A stretch of DNA of 64,000 nucleotides from Aquilaria yunnanensis (taxonomy: Eukaryota > Streptophyta > Magnoliopsida > Malvales > Thymelaeaceae), in contig CM077593.1 of assembly GCA_039654915.1 (NCBI GenBank), positions 41,324,501 through 41,388,500 on the forward strand, read 5' to 3'. The notes below the pieces were generated by a model. The model was not told where the DNA came from, ran no database searches, and saw only the letters and a list, made by a program, of their open reading frames with translations. The position numbers were made by a program, and so were the translations under genes. Within the stretch, counting starts at the first letter, position 1; every line of letters starts with the position of its first letter. Below are positions 46,928 to 58,142 of the stretch, piece after piece.

Positions 46928-49900
46928 CTAAATTCTAAAGTCCTTACCTCCCTCTAGAAGGGCCGTAACATTCTCCCCTCCTTCTGGAATTTGGTCCCCC
47001 AAATTCCGCTGCAACTCTGGAAAAACACCAGGATATCTTTTCAGCATATCCTGCTCCGTCTCCCAGGTAGCTTCCTCCTCACTATGGTTAGACCAAAGGA
47101 TCTTAACCATCGGAATCCACTTAGTCCGCAGTTTCTTGACTTGCCTATCCAAAATCTGAACTGGTTTCTCTTCATAAGTCAAGTCTTCCCGAATGGGTAT
47201 CACTGAAGGATTTACTACCTGTCCGGGCTCAACTGTGCACTTCCTGAGTAAACTAACGTGAAACACATTATGCACTTGAGAAAGGTTAGGCGGTAAAGCC
47301 AACCGATAAGCAACTTTCCCAACTTTCTCTAACACTTCATACGGTCCAATGAACCTTGGAGCTAACTTGCCCCTCTGTCCAAAACGACTAACTCCTCTCA
47401 TGGGCGACACTTTCAGAAGTACTTTGTCACCAACCTCAAAACTCAATTCTCTTCTCCTTCTGTTTGCATACTTAGTCTGTCTGTCATTAGCTGTCATGAT
47501 TCTCTGCTGAATCAACTTAATCTTAGCTGTAGTGTCAGCTATGATCTCAGGTCCAATAACCACTCTATCTGTTGGATCTGCCCAACAATGAGGTGTCATA
47601 CATCGTCTCCCATACAAAGCTTCATAGGGCGCCATTCCAATAACAGATTGATGACTGTTATTATAGGCAAACTCGATCAGTGGTAAGTGCTGATCCCAAT
47701 CACCTCTGAAATCAATGACACACATGCGTAGCATGTCCTCCAAAGTCTGAATCACCCTCTCTGACTGTCCGTCAGTCTGTGGATGAAAAGCGGTACTAAG
47801 GCTAACTTTACTGCCCAATGCTTCCTGAAAAGCATTCCAAAACCGTGATGTAAATCGTGGATCTCTGTCTGATATGATCTGATCCGGTATCCCATGGAGT
47901 CTCACAATCTCCCTGAGATATAACTGAGCCAACCTCTCCAATGTATAGGTGACTCTGATCGGTATAAAGTGTGCCGACTTCGTCAATCTGTCAACCACTA
48001 CCCAAATAGTATCATGCTGACTCCGGGTGGTCGGTAACCCCACTAGGAAATCCATAGTAACGGATCCCCACTTCCTCACTGGTAGAGATAAACTCTGAAG
48101 TGTGCCTGCTGGTTTCTGGTGTTCAGCTTTCACCACCTGACATGTCAAACACTTTGCCACATGTCCTCGTACATCTCTCTTCAGTCCTGGCCACCAAAAA
48201 TGTGTCTTCAGATCTTGATACATCTTACTAACACCAGGGTGAATACTCAATGTACTACTATGTGCCTCCTGTAGGACTTGCTGCCTAAGTCCCTCAACAT
48301 TCGACACATAGAGTCGATCACCATAATGCAGTATTCCATCTTTGTACTTGAACTCTTTCTTCAAAGCACCAGTCTTAGCTTCACCTGAAATCTTCTTCAA
48401 CAATGGATCTTCCAACTGAGCTTCTCTGACTCTGGCTAACCAAGCCGTCTGAATCTCCAAAACGTAGACTAAGGATTTTTCTCGACTTTGCCATAATTCA
48501 TGCAAAGCTAAGAAACAATCCTTCAATGTTCCTTCTGAAGAATCTGTAGCCTGATCCTTGGACAAGATCACTCCTGTGTACTTCCGGCTCAAAGCATCTG
48601 CTACCACGTTCCCTTTACCAGCACAATACTCGATCGAACAATCATAGTCTTTAATGTACTCAATCCATCGCCGCTGTCTCATGTTCAGATCCTTCTGAGT
48701 AAACAAATACTTCAAACTCTTGTGATCAGTGAAGATTCTGAACGATCTTCCCATCAAATAATGTCTCCATAATTTCAGTGCAAAGATCACTGCTGCAAGC
48801 TCAAGATCATGAACAGGGTAGTTCAACTCATTAGGCCTCAGCTGTCTCGAACCATAAGCAATTACCTGACTGTCCTGATGTAGAACACAACCCAAACCTA
48901 AACCTGACGCATCAGTATAAACTGTAAAGGCTCTGTCCGGGTCTGGTAACACAAGTATGGGTGCACTGGTCAACTTTTCCTTCAGCTTCATGTAGGCTTC
49001 TTCACACTTCGGTGTCCACTCAAATTTCTGAGCTTTCCTGGTCAATGCTGTCAACGGCGTAGCTATCACAGAGAATTTCTCTATGAAGCGTCTATAGTAA
49101 CCTGCTAGACCCAAGAAACTCCTGACCTCTGTAACTGTAGTCGGTCTCTTCCAATCAACCACTGCTTGAACCTTTTCAGGATCAACTGACAAACCTTGAG
49201 CACTGATAATATGCCCCAAAAACTGAATCCTCTCGGACCAAAACTCACACTTAGAAAATTTTGCATAGTACTGATTATCCTTCAGCACTTGCAAAACCGT
49301 TCTAAGGTGCTCCTCATGCTCTGCTGTAGACTGTGAATAGATCAGAATATCATCGATGAAGACCTCAACAAACTGATCCAGAAATGGCTTAAAGATCCAA
49401 TTCATAGCTTCCATAAACACTGCTGGAGCATTAGTCACACCAAAAGGCATAACCGTATACTCATAATGCCCGTACCTTGTCCTGAAGGCAGTCTTCGGAA
49501 TGTCTTCCTCCTTAACTCTGATCTGAAAATACCCAGACCGAAGATCAATCCTGGAAAACACTCTCGCTCCTCTGAGTCTGTCAAACAAATCATCAATTCT
49601 AGGAAGTGGATACTTATTCTTAACTGTCACTGCATTCAACTTCCTGTAATCGATGCACAACCTGAAAGTCCTATCCTTCTTCTTTACAAATAACACTGGA
49701 GCTCCCCACGGTGATACACTCGGTCTTATGAAACCTTTCCCTAGCAGTTCCTCCAACTGCTTCTTCAACTCATCCATCTCAGGAGCTGACATCCTATAAG
49801 GTGGTACTGAAATAGGCTCAACCCCTGGTTGCAGATGGATAGCAAACTCAGTATCCCTCCTAGGTGGTAACCCAGGTAACTCCACTGGAAACACCTCAGG

Positions 49901-51664
49901 AAACTGATTAGCTACAGGAATGCTTCCCAACTCTTCCTCTATAGCTACTCCATTCAACGAGTAATACTCCTCTTCACCAACTACAGGGATGGTATCTACA
50001 AGTCTAAGGTGTAAACTCTTAGCACTAGATGCCAACCCTCCCGTGCAAGTCACTCTAGCTCCCTGAGCATCAATGATGTCAACTGAGTGATTCGCACAGT
50101 TAATTTGTGCCTTGTGCTTACTCAACCAATCCATTCCCAGCACCAGGTCATAAGATTTCAACTCAATCACCCACAACTCACAACAAAAGTCATGATCACC
50201 TAACTGCAAAGGATACCTAGTAACCACTTCATTGGTCACAATAAAACCTCTCCCTGCAGTCCTGATGAGTCTCAACTCACCCGCAATTTCACGCTGTAAA
50301 CTATGCTTATCTACCAAGGCAGAAGATATCACTGAAAGAGTAGCTCCCGTATCGAAAAGCACTATAACACTACTGCTCAGAAAAGTAAAATTACCTCGTA
50401 CAGCTGGCGGTTCTCTGGCCGCCTGGTTCGTCAAAGCGAAGACTCTTGGGTTCACTGCTGCAGCAACTACTCCAGGCCGGTTCCCAATAGCAAGCGGTAC
50501 TGGAGGTAAAGCCCGAGATGGACCTGTAACTGATCGAACTCTTGGGCAGTCCCTGGCCCAATGCCCTCTCTGACCACAGACATTACAAATATCTGTGCCC
50601 AGTGTACATGGTCTTCCACCATGGAACCGCCTGCACCTAGGACACACACCTGTCCTCCTCCTCTTAGATGGATCCTGGTTCCCTACCATTGGTCGCTTTC
50701 CAGCACTTTTCCCCAAGTTAGATGGCCCAGCTTCCACCTTTTTCACAGGTGCTCTGGAATCCTCGAATTCCCTTTCCAATGCCAATGCCTTCTGAACCAT
50801 CTGGCGATAACTCCTGATGTCAACTGTCGCCATATACCTCCTGAAAATAGGCTTCAGGCCCTGGGAAAACTTCTTTGCTTTCAGCTCATCATTACCCAAC
50901 ATGTATGGAGCATACCGGATAAGTGAGTTGTAGCGCTGCTCATACTCTCGTACTGACATCTCCCCCTGTGTCAGATTCTCAAACTGGATCCTCCTCTGAT
51001 CCTGTGCAGCTTCACTAATATACTCCTGTCTAAACTTCTTTTCGAAGTCTGACCACTTGAGCACCTTTTTCTTGTGCTCTGGACGAGTGCCATTACTCTC
51101 CCTCAATAACTCCATCACGTCGTCCCACCAAAGACTGGCTCTCCCTCTCAGAAAGAAAGGTACTAGAACCATCCTTTGCTCTGTCTCATAGCCACCACAA
51201 GTAAAGAGTCTGTTCATAACAGACAACCAATCCTCTGCTCTATCAGGATCTCCTGTCCCGTCGAAGCTAGGTGGATCAACTGTCTTGAACTTCTCTAACA
51301 GTCTCATCTGATGTGGAGTGTCTCCCCTCCTTGGAGCCTCCATCATCTCTGGTTCCTCAACCTCCTCAAGAACTTGATTTCTGGGTTCCTGAGCTCTAGG
51401 CACTTGCTGTTGCTCAGCATGCCTTTCCTGTTCCTGTTGTGGCTCAACTTCCTCCTGGGCAACACCTCTGTCCCCATAATCTCTGAACATCTCTGTTACA
51501 AGAGTGTTCATGCCCTGTGCTACCTGAGCCATAGTCTCAGTCAAACTCTGTAGCACTCTGGATATCTCATCCAACCTCGCCACAACTGGGTCACTAGAAC
51601 TTTCACCAGGTTCCCTAGTCCCCCTCGAAATTCCAGACCTAGTATCAACCATGATAACCTGCAA
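46928..51664 (-). CDS. Gag-pol polyprotein of the Tekay-like chromovirus
   Basis: An intact frame of 1,578 residues. Gag occupies roughly residues 1-400 with a zinc knuckle ([14 protein letters not shown]). Protease has the [13 protein letters not shown] active site. RT contains [35 protein letters not shown] and FIDDILIYS. RNase H has [16 protein letters not shown]. Integrase has the HHCC finger ([19 protein letters not shown]...CLTCQ) and the DDE core ([32 protein letters not shown]). A chromodomain follows at the C-terminus ([35 protein letters not shown]). The order PR-RT-RH-INT plus chromodomain identifies a chromovirus, and the long LTRs suggest Tekay/Del. A nearby second Met (MVDTRSG) could be the true start. 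All catalytic motifs look intact. Confidence 0.96.
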   Translation of the reverse strand: MQVIMVDTRSGISRGTREPGESSSDPVVARLDEISRVLQSLTETMAQVAQGMNTLVTEMFRDYGDRGVAQEEVEPQQEQERHAEQQQVPRAQEPRNQVLEEVEEPEMMEAPRRGDTPHQMRLLEKFKTVDPPSFDGTGDPDRAEDWLSVMNRLFTCGGYETEQRMVLVPFFLRGRASLWWDDVMELLRESNGTRPEHKKKVLKWSDFEKKFRQEYISEAAQDQRRIQFENLTQGEMSVREYEQRYNSLIRYAPYMLGNDELKAKKFSQGLKPIFRRYMATVDIRSYRQMVQKALALEREFEDSRAPVKKVEAGPSNLGKSAGKRPMVGNQDPSKRRRTGVCPRCRRFHGGRPCTLGTDICNVCGQRGHWARDCPRVRSVTGPSRALPPVPLAIGNRPGVVAAAVNPRVFALTNQAAREPPAVRGNFTFLSSSVIVLFDTGATLSVISSALVDKHSLQREIAGELRLIRTAGRGFIVTNEVVTRYPLQLGDHDFCCELWVIELKSYDLVLGMDWLSKHKAQINCANHSVDIIDAQGARVTCTGGLASSAKSLHLRLVDTIPVVGEEEYYSLNGVAIEEELGSIPVANQFPEVFPVELPGLPPRRDTEFAIHLQPGVEPISVPPYRMSAPEMDELKKQLEELLGKGFIRPSVSPWGAPVLFVKKKDRTFRLCIDYRKLNAVTVKNKYPLPRIDDLFDRLRGARVFSRIDLRSGYFQIRVKEEDIPKTAFRTRYGHYEYTVMPFGVTNAPAVFMEAMNWIFKPFLDQFVEVFIDDILIYSQSTAEHEEHLRTVLQVLKDNQYYAKFSKCEFWSERIQFLGHIISAQGLSVDPEKVQAVVDWKRPTTVTEVRSFLGLAGYYRRFIEKFSVIATPLTALTRKAQKFEWTPKCEEAYMKLKEKLTSAPILVLPDPDRAFTVYTDASGLGLGCVLHQDSQVIAYGSRQLRPNELNYPVHDLELAAVIFALKLWRHYLMGRSFRIFTDHKSLKYLFTQKDLNMRQRRWIEYIKDYDCSIEYCAGKGNVVADALSRKYTGVILSKDQATDSSEGTLKDCFLALHELWQSREKSLVYVLEIQTAWLARVREAQLEDPLLKKISGEAKTGALKKEFKYKDGILHYGDRLYVSNVEGLRQQVLQEAHSSTLSIHPGVSKMYQDLKTHFWWPGLKRDVRGHVAKCLTCQVVKAEHQKPAGTLQSLSLPVRKWGSVTMDFLVGLPTTRSQHDTIWVVVDRLTKSAHFIPIRVTYTLERLAQLYLREIVRLHGIPDQIISDRDPRFTSRFWNAFQEALGSKVSLSTAFHPQTDGQSERVIQTLEDMLRMCVIDFRGDWDQHLPLIEFAYNNSHQSVIGMAPYEALYGRRCMTPHCWADPTDRVVIGPEIIADTTAKIKLIQQRIMTANDRQTKYANRRRRELSFEVGDKVLLKVSPMRGVSRFGQRGKLAPRFIGPYEVLEKVGKVAYRLALPPNLSQVHNVFHVSLLRKCTVEPGQVVNPSVIPIREDLTYEEKPVQILDRQVKKLRTKWIPMVKILWSNHSEEEATWETEQDMLKRYPGVFPELQRNLGDQIPEGGENVTALLEGGKDFRI

Positions 51665-51772
51665 CCACAGCCAGACGATAACACCAGATGTTGGTCAGTA
51701 CTAACTTCCTAGCACTTGGACTTTACTACTAGATCTCAGTCTAAGCCTCCAATATCCATGAAATAAAACCCT

Positions 51773-51786
51773 TAGCTCTGATACCA
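51773..51786 (-). other. Primer-binding site of the Tekay-like element
   Basis: The minus strand reads TGGTATCAGAGCTA, complementary to the 3' end of initiator tRNA-Met, seven bases inside the 5' LTR. Confidence 0.92.
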
Positions 51787-51793
51787 AAAACAC

Positions 51794-54303
51794 TGACACG
51801 ATCCCCGTGCCCCTGCCCGGGATACCCTGTGAGCGTTTGTCTCACGGTGGATTGTAATTGGCTAGCTGGTTATGTGTGTGGATTAAATCCAATGCTACTA
51901 GTTGATTAACCTAGAAATGCAATATGTATGCACTTATGCTTTGACTTGGTTTATTAAAACCATCAAACATTTAATCATTTAGACATTTAGCCGGCTAAGT
52001 AAAATTCTATATAAATAAATACAAAATGCCAAAGCATAGCAAAATCAACCTTTGAGTGATTAACTACACATACACCGCTCGTGAAAGCATTTATACATAA
52101 GTAACTAATGCTCTCACCCAGAGAACAATCCCCTGAGTCAAGGACTCTTTATAACATAAATACTGGAGGCAAAATAAAGTACTGTATCAAAATACAAGAC
52201 TTTGCTGAGATCTTTTACCCTAGCTCCCACTTTGGACTCCTGTCCCAGTGGCGAGTCTCACAAGTCCTTTGCCAAGTGCTACTAGGCTCTGCAGCCAAAG
52301 GAAGAAGCAAGTTAGTACCACAGCCTGACCAACAGACCAACTAAACACTTAAGCAAGCTAGAAACTTAAAGTTTCTCAACTACCGTACCTTTACAGACAA
52401 AAGGTACTACCGTGATAATCCTCAGCGATTATCCGGTCCTGCTACTCCAGACTCTGCATAACAAACAGGGAGTGAGAATTCAACATTCTCAGTAAGGGTC
52501 TTCGATGTACCTGCAAGAAAAAGCTAGGACTCTGGCTGCGAGCTCACACAGCATGAGGGTACTAGTCATATATATATATACTAGGCCGGTAGACCTCTCC
52601 TCAAGTAGTCCTCTGTATCAGGCCAAGTGCAATCACTTAGCAACCTGACACATATACAGGCCAAGCGCCATCACTTAGCAACCTGACATATAGGCCAAGC
52701 GCTATCACTTAGCAACCTATCATATGGCTCAAGGGCGAACCTTAGCAAGCCTCATTCAAACATAGAACCTCTCACCTAGTTGTTATGCAGGGGAATTTAT
52801 GACGGGACTTGTAGACTAGGCCGCAGGGCCTCTTTGATGTAAACTAGATGAACAAGGTTTCGCCTCGGGGCCTCGTGGCTACCGCACGGCTAGGCCGACG
52901 AGGGTTCTAAACCTCTCACCTGAGCTATTGATAGCTAATTAAGTTCAATTGCAACATTTGTTTCCTTACTTGTTGCCTAAGCAACTTACTTACCTCAAAC
53001 AGTTCAAGAAAACTCATACTTCCGGTGGGACTTTCGGAAGTTTCGGAGTACCATCGGGATCCTCGGACCCTTAGGCACGTTCCGAGCCTTCCGTAGTCTC
53101 GGTCGGGTCAACGCAGCAAAAAGTCAAACCCCCCATTTTCTTGTGTTGGCGCCGCGTCGCCAAAGGCAAAAAGGAATTGGCGACGCGTCGCCAGCGAACA
53201 AACGTTCTGTGACATAAAATTGAATTGGCGACGCGTCGCCAATTTTCGGGCCAATTGGCGCCGCGTCGCCAATTCTGCAGAAATGCAGAATTCGGCCATT
53301 TGCTGCTTCGAACTTTGGCAACCAAATACATATAGCAAACATGCATCAAAAGTTACCAAATTTCATACACATGAAGTACATGTTGCAAGGAACAAAACCA
53401 ACTATTAAAGCCAAACTATGATGCATTAGAAGCATCAAACCAATCCTTCGAATCTAGCTAGTCCATCATAATTCCCAAAACGTTTCTTCACACCATACCC
53501 AAAAATTACTCAACTTTCTCAATTCATTTCAATCCAAAAGCAATCCAACAACTTAAAAACACTTTCTCCCTTACCTTAACACCAAGAACAAGCAAGAATT
53601 CGAACCCTTCCTCTTCCAAACAAGCTTCCAAAGTTCTACACAAAACCATACCAAAACAAAGCTCTAAAACATCAAAAAATACATCTTTCAACCAAAACCC
53701 AAGCTTCCAATCAACCAAATAACACGAATTCAATCAAGAACATGAATCATACCTCGTTCAAAAACAGGGGATGGAGAAAAACACCCTTTCAAGCTTCAAA
53801 AACAAGGATTCAAGCTTGAAAATGCATCCTCCAAGCTTATACACCCTTAATTGCACCTTTTGGCACCAAAAGCTTTTGATTCCAAGCTTAATTTGAGAGA
53901 GAAATGGAGTGGAGAAGCTGGAAAACGGGTTATGGAGCTCCAAACCCTTCTTCCCTCTTCTTAAACCCCACTTAACCCCTCAAACCACCAAGGTTTCAAG
54001 TTTTGTGCAATTAGGTCCCCCATCTTTGTAACTTAACAGTTCTTGATTAAATCCTTGTCTATTTGTTGGGTTTGAGTTAAGGTTAAAAGTTAAGTTCTAA
54101 AAATTCATTTTAAAACACTCGGGCCTCGTCCCGGCCATTCAGGGTGCAAAATTACCATTTTGCCCCTGAACTTAGTTCAGAGCTTTATTCTTGTCGGAAC
54201 TTAGTGAACTTTGGCAAACTTCTTAATTCTTGCTAGGCAAACTTAAATTAAACTTCTAAACTAAATTCTAAAGTCCTTACCTCCCTCTAGAAGGGCCGTA
54301 ACA
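51794..54303 (-). repeat. 5' LTR of the Tekay-like element
   Basis: 2,510 bp, same length as its partner with about two substitutions. It carries the same palindrome cluster at 53146-53274 and is followed by the TSD CAACT. Confidence 0.96.
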
Positions 54304-54308
54304 CAACT

Positions 54309-55589
54309 CATTGCCAATTGCATCTTATGCAACTCTTGGATAGTTGGGTGAACAACACTTGTCCAAGCTCATCTCATGAACTTAAGCCCAACTCTATGCC
54401 TCTAAGTCCCTAATCCTATTAGGATGACTTAGTTAAGTCGAACCCAAAGTTAGCAGTTTGGATATCACTATTATCCCATCGCGCCTTACCAAGATGAACA
54501 TAGGTGCTTTGCTTTGGCAAACCCACCTAATGTTGATCAAAGTCTTGACGAGTGCCAACATTTGGAAGGCATCACATTTAATGACTTAATATTTGTTTGA
54601 GGGATTTTTCTTTTGATCTCACCAATTTGTTATCTCCGGTTGTTTTATACATGCATCACATACAAATATAAAACATGCATCTCATGCTTACAGGAAATAA
54701 ACGTGACATGGTTATAGCCCAAACTATGCGATATTCTCAAGCCAATGAGAATATCATAAAAGCCTAAGAAAAGAAAAGAGTCTTCACAAGCTCCTTCTCT
54801 TCCTTTCTTGGCTGCCTTTTTGTTGTCACCTCCTTGGACATACCACCTTGGACGATCCCATAATGCACCATTACATCAATAATAGAAACCTCGAGTTACA
54901 TTCGAGGGGAGTAAGGTGAGAAGAGAATGTACAATGAGAGTGATAAGAAAAGGCACGACTCGCAGGCCGTATTTACAAGTACAACCAATCAAGGGCTATA
55001 ACCATGCACCATGCTTCAAACACTAATCAGCATATCATGTCAAATCTCATTCAACAAAGAAGCATGCCAATTTTCGCGTGTTGATTAACCAGTTTTTATT
55101 TATGTGGCGCTTCGCATACGGCGGTCCCGCTGGCTGGTCAGTGGGCGGTGGTTCCGCTGACCGGTCAGCGGAAGGGGTCAAGGGGAGCCGCCCTTGCGGG
55201 GGGCGTGGGGGGCAGCGCCCCCCGGCGCAAATAATTGTCTTACAATTGCTTACCCCGAAATCTTCTATTTCGAGAAAGTAGGCACCCGAGACTCCTCCAT
55301 TCGAGCCACCAAAAATACCTTACTTTCGGTGCCCGAACAGGCCGAATCCGAACAAACCTAGGGTTTTTGCAACTATTGCAAGAATCCTAATCCATATAGG
55401 TATCTCATACCTATCAATTTCGGTTAATCTCATTAACCAATTTGTGTCGTTTCTTCATATATCTCATATGTTCATTACGAATTCCGGTTTCATGCATCAT
55501 GAATCAATCTAATTAATCATGGCCGAAAACCAATCGAAGACATAGCATCATGCGATTCAACACTCAATCCCGATTTAGGGTTTCACCAG
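54309..55589 (-). other. Copia leader, PBS-proximal part
   Basis: About 1.3 kb of untranslated leader of the Copia element. It includes a very GC-rich island at about 55105-55230 with strong inverted repeats, in contrast to the AT-rich rest. No convincing ORF is present. Leaders of LTR elements carry dimerisation and packaging signals, and this island is the best candidate. Confidence 0.75.
55152..55173. promoter_or_regulatory. Perfect 22-bp palindrome in the Copia leader (candidate RNA dimerisation or packaging element)
   Basis: Half-site TTCCGCTGACC followed by its exact reverse complement. A second hairpin, GGGGGC-AGC-GCCCCC, lies at about 55207-55221. The role is inferred from position between PBS and gag and from self-complementarity. 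Confidence 0.5.
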
Positions 55590-55604
55590 TAGCTCTGATA
55601 CCAC

Positions 55605-57018
55605 TGTTGGGTTTCGGGAGCCAAACAGCGCAGCGGAATTTAACCGAAACCCTCCAAGATCCAAGTGAAACGGGGTAAACCAGGTGTTCGAAAATTTCAT
55701 ACCTAATTTTCGGTTGAGATCTCTCACTCAACTGTAGAGTCGAATCACAAAACCTGAACAGTTGACGTGTTCAGGCTCTCTATGGTATCCACACGAGCCT
55801 CTCGGGATCACCACGCTTCCACCACGTCCTGGCAGATGCGTTTCTCTTGCGCTCGCAGTGCTAGCTTGCGTCCTCCAAGGAATTGCAAGAGAAGAGTGTG
55901 GCTGTCCTTTTGGGAGGCTAGGGCAAGGAGACCTGCGAATTTCTCACTTAAAAGTTGTATTTATAGTGAGACTCAACTTCCAGGCCTAATGGGTTTCAAA
56001 GCCCTAATCCAATTAGGATTTAATTTCGGGCTTAATAATGGCTCAACTCCTTGCCCATTATTAATACGAAATTAAAGTAAAACCATAACCCAAATAATTA
56101 GCCCATGCACTCTAATGATCCAAATAGCTCTACGTGTGCGACCCAATAGGCTCTTGCCATGTTGGCAATGATCATAAATCACATTTATGATCATAAGCAA
56201 TGAGCGGTGTCTAGCAACACATCATTGCTACCCAAGTGACAAGATTGTCGGTGAATCGACTAAACCTTTATGATCATCACCGATATATGCCATTGTCCCT
56301 TTGTCCAAGATATCAAGACTAAGCACAAGACATGGAATGTGTCACTCTCGTATAGCCCAATCTTTGGTTTCTTGATTACCGAGTAGACCAAATTAAACTG
56401 ACGACATTGATATCATATATCAACTCATCGGAGCATGGCCATGCATTTTCTAAGTCTCACTCTATCAAGGGGCCCAAAGATATCACTCCCGTTACATAGG
56501 AGGGACAAATCCCATCTTGATCATACAAATACCTCCGCATAATATGTGACATACCCAATGACCTCCTTCAAGTTCACTCAGTTACGAGCAACAAAGGAAA
56601 GTATCAAAGTATGTGACTCACATGTAGGGAACCTTGATGATCTTAGGTCGAAGGACTACATATACCATGATCACTATGAGAATCACTTATGACACTCATA
56701 TAACGATCCATGAAGTGTTCTCATGGTGGGTCGGTCCAGTACACAAGTTCTCCAACTTGTACCCATATGTAGACTACATATCTCATATTAGTCTCCACAT
56801 ATGCTAGTCATTATGTATTATTGCAACCCGCTCCACAATAATACTAGACTAGGGACATTTAAGATTATCATTATTCTAGGGTTACAATTATGTTTATTAC
56901 GTTACGCAGAAACAAAACAACAAACATAATTGCTGGATTAATGCCTCAATAAAATATCATGACTCAATGTGTAAAAATACAATCATCTCATGATTGGCTT
57001 TTGGGCACAATACTAACA
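55605..57018 (-). repeat. 5' LTR of the Copia element
   Basis: 1,414 bp. Differences from the 3' LTR include AAGATCC for GGATCC near 55654, a one-base deletion near 56053, CATAATATG near 56540 and AAGATTATC near 56862. It is preceded by the PBS at 55590-55603 and followed by TSD GAAAG. Confidence 0.95.
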
Positions 57019-57023
57019 GAAAG

Positions 57024-57652
57024 TACCATCGCCAAGGACCTGAGCCTAACCTCGGGAAAGTCCAGCCGAAGATGCCTCATTTAAAGCAAAGGACCCCCCT
57101 CCGGAGAGGCTCACTTCCCCAAGGAAACCCTGGACCTCGAGGGAGTTCAGTCACCTAAAAAGGCCACATGGATGTACGACTAGACAGCTTAGGAGTCTCT
57201 GACACATCGTACTCGTACGGCCCCCGACACGCCGTCCCCAAACATGCTCTGACGCACCGTTCTCGAGCAATATAGGCTTTCGGCCGAGCGGCCTATGGTC
57301 GGCTAAAAGCCCCTCTAAAGGTACGAATCATATCTGGCCAAACACGTGTCATGATTTGTGCAGTCTGTGGCAGACGGACCTCTTCTGTTCATCTCTCTAT
57401 ATATATTCAGGAAACGCCCCAGGTAAAGGAGAGAGAACTCTAAAATATAGACCATCTCTGCTCTTTCTTTCATATACTAACTTGGGCATTGGAGACTCCT
57501 CCCCGGAAGCACACTCCGGGGACCTCCTAACCTCTATTTTTTGAGTGTTTCAAGCGGTCCTCCTAGGACATATCTTCTCTGGACGTTCCTCTACCAACAT
57601 AACCCTCTGCCACCTTCACCATGACATACAGTGGAGATATTGATGGGAATCA
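57024..57652 (+). repeat. 5' LTR of the nested Gypsy, right part
   Basis: It continues from 38851 after removal of the Copia element and one TSD copy. Includes TATATATATTCAGG (promoter-like, about 57399) and ends GATGGGAATCA. A PBS begins three bases later at 57655 (TGGCGCCGTCTGTGGGAAAC). Confidence 0.92.
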
Positions 57653-57654
57653 CA

Positions 57655-57674
57655 TGGCGCCGTCTGTGGGAAAC
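57655..57674 (+). other. Primer-binding site of the nested Gypsy
   Basis: TGGCGCCGTCTGTGGGAAAC, nearly identical to the PBS of the 8-19 kb element, and it sets the element's orientation to plus. Confidence 0.88.
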
Positions 57675-57821
57675 CTATCCCAGGTTGCCGTTGTAGAGAC
57701 TCGACGCTCGAAGGACAAAGGGCTCCCAAAGTCCCCCTTTGCGCCCGAGGCTCAGCTGACGACCACGCAGCCCATGGCAGAAGCTTCTACACCAAAAGAC
57801 GACTGTCCTCTAACGGTGACG

Positions 57822-58113
57822 ATGGGTTTCTTACGAGACTTCCAACGCTCCATCATCACCAAAATGGCCTAATAGCTCGACTAGAGGTGGCCCTAGCCTC
57901 CTCCGGCCCGAAGGCCTCTCCCTTGGAGGTGCGTCGGGAGAGAAGTTCCAGGTCCACCCACCGAAGTTTCGGGAGTGGGGACTCCCTCGATGCGTCTTCA
58001 ACAGAGAATGAGCCCGTTGAGGCGCGACCTACTAAAGAAGGAGCTCCAAAAGAGACTAAGACCTCCTGCCGACGGAGTGCATCCCCGTACCAAAGGTCCC
58101 AGTCTCTTCTTCG
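57822..58113 (+). pseudogene. Truncated gag start of the nested Gypsy
   Basis: MGFLRDFQRSIITKMA matches MSFMREFQRSVMAEMT at the start of gag in the 8-19 kb element. It is followed by a Ser/Arg-rich stretch (RSSRSTHRSFGSGD) equivalent to SSRSTHRSSGSGD there. A stop follows MA. The frame ends at a deletion junction at 58114, and no capsid or pol remains. Confidence 0.82.
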
Positions 58114-58142
58114 TATGCCATTGTCCCTTTGTCCAAGATATC
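58114..58142. other. 29-bp patch identical to the Copia LTR at a deletion junction
   Basis: The 29 bases from TATGCCATTG to CAAGATATC are identical to part of the Copia LTR (for example about 39535-39563). On the left is gag sequence and on the right is exon 4 of the antisense gene, which in the complete relative are several kilobases apart. It looks like filler copied in during break repair. Confidence 0.8.

Larger units (their letters stand above)
44461..46970 (-). repeat. 3' LTR of the Tekay-like element
   Basis: 2,510 bp, TGACACGATCCCCGTG to AGGGCCGTAACA on the plus strand. Contains a TA-repeat (TATATATATATA near 45236), short CACTTAGCAACCTGACA repeats (45300-45390) and four GC palindromes (45813-45941). 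Small open frames in the LTR are duplicated in the other LTR and are not taken as genes. Confidence 0.96.
44461..54303 (-). mobile_element. Intact young Tekay-like chromovirus (Gypsy)
   Basis: Both LTRs are 2,510 bp (44461-46970 and 51794-54303), with TSD CAACT. The PBS for initiator tRNA-Met is at plus 51773-51786, and the PPT is AAGGAGGGGAGAA on the minus strand at 46971-46983. A single uninterrupted gag-pol frame encodes 1,578 residues with a C-terminal chromodomain. I found only about two differences between the LTRs (near 46331 versus 53664, and 46601 versus 53934). The element is complete and looks capable of autonomous movement. It lies in the leader of the Copia element. Confidence 0.96.
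38852..57018 (-). mobile_element. Copia retrotransposon inserted in a Gypsy LTR
   Basis: LTRs 38852-40266 and 55605-57018, TSD GAAAG (38847-38851 and 57019-57023). A PBS for initiator tRNA-Met (minus TGGTATCAGAGCTA, plus 55590-55603) lies one base inside the 5' LTR. gag-pol is on the minus strand (44231 to 40261). The leader is split by a Tekay-like element. By eye the two LTRs differ at about six positions in 1,415, so this is a recent insertion. It is the same family as the LTR copies at 663, 19313 and 59725. Confidence 0.95.

Noticed and set aside
55590..55603. tRNA gene fragments
   Set aside because: The tRNA-like words at 55590, 51773, 57655 and 18154 are 13-20 bases long and adjoin LTRs, so they are primer-binding sites. 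I found no full cloverleaf in the window.
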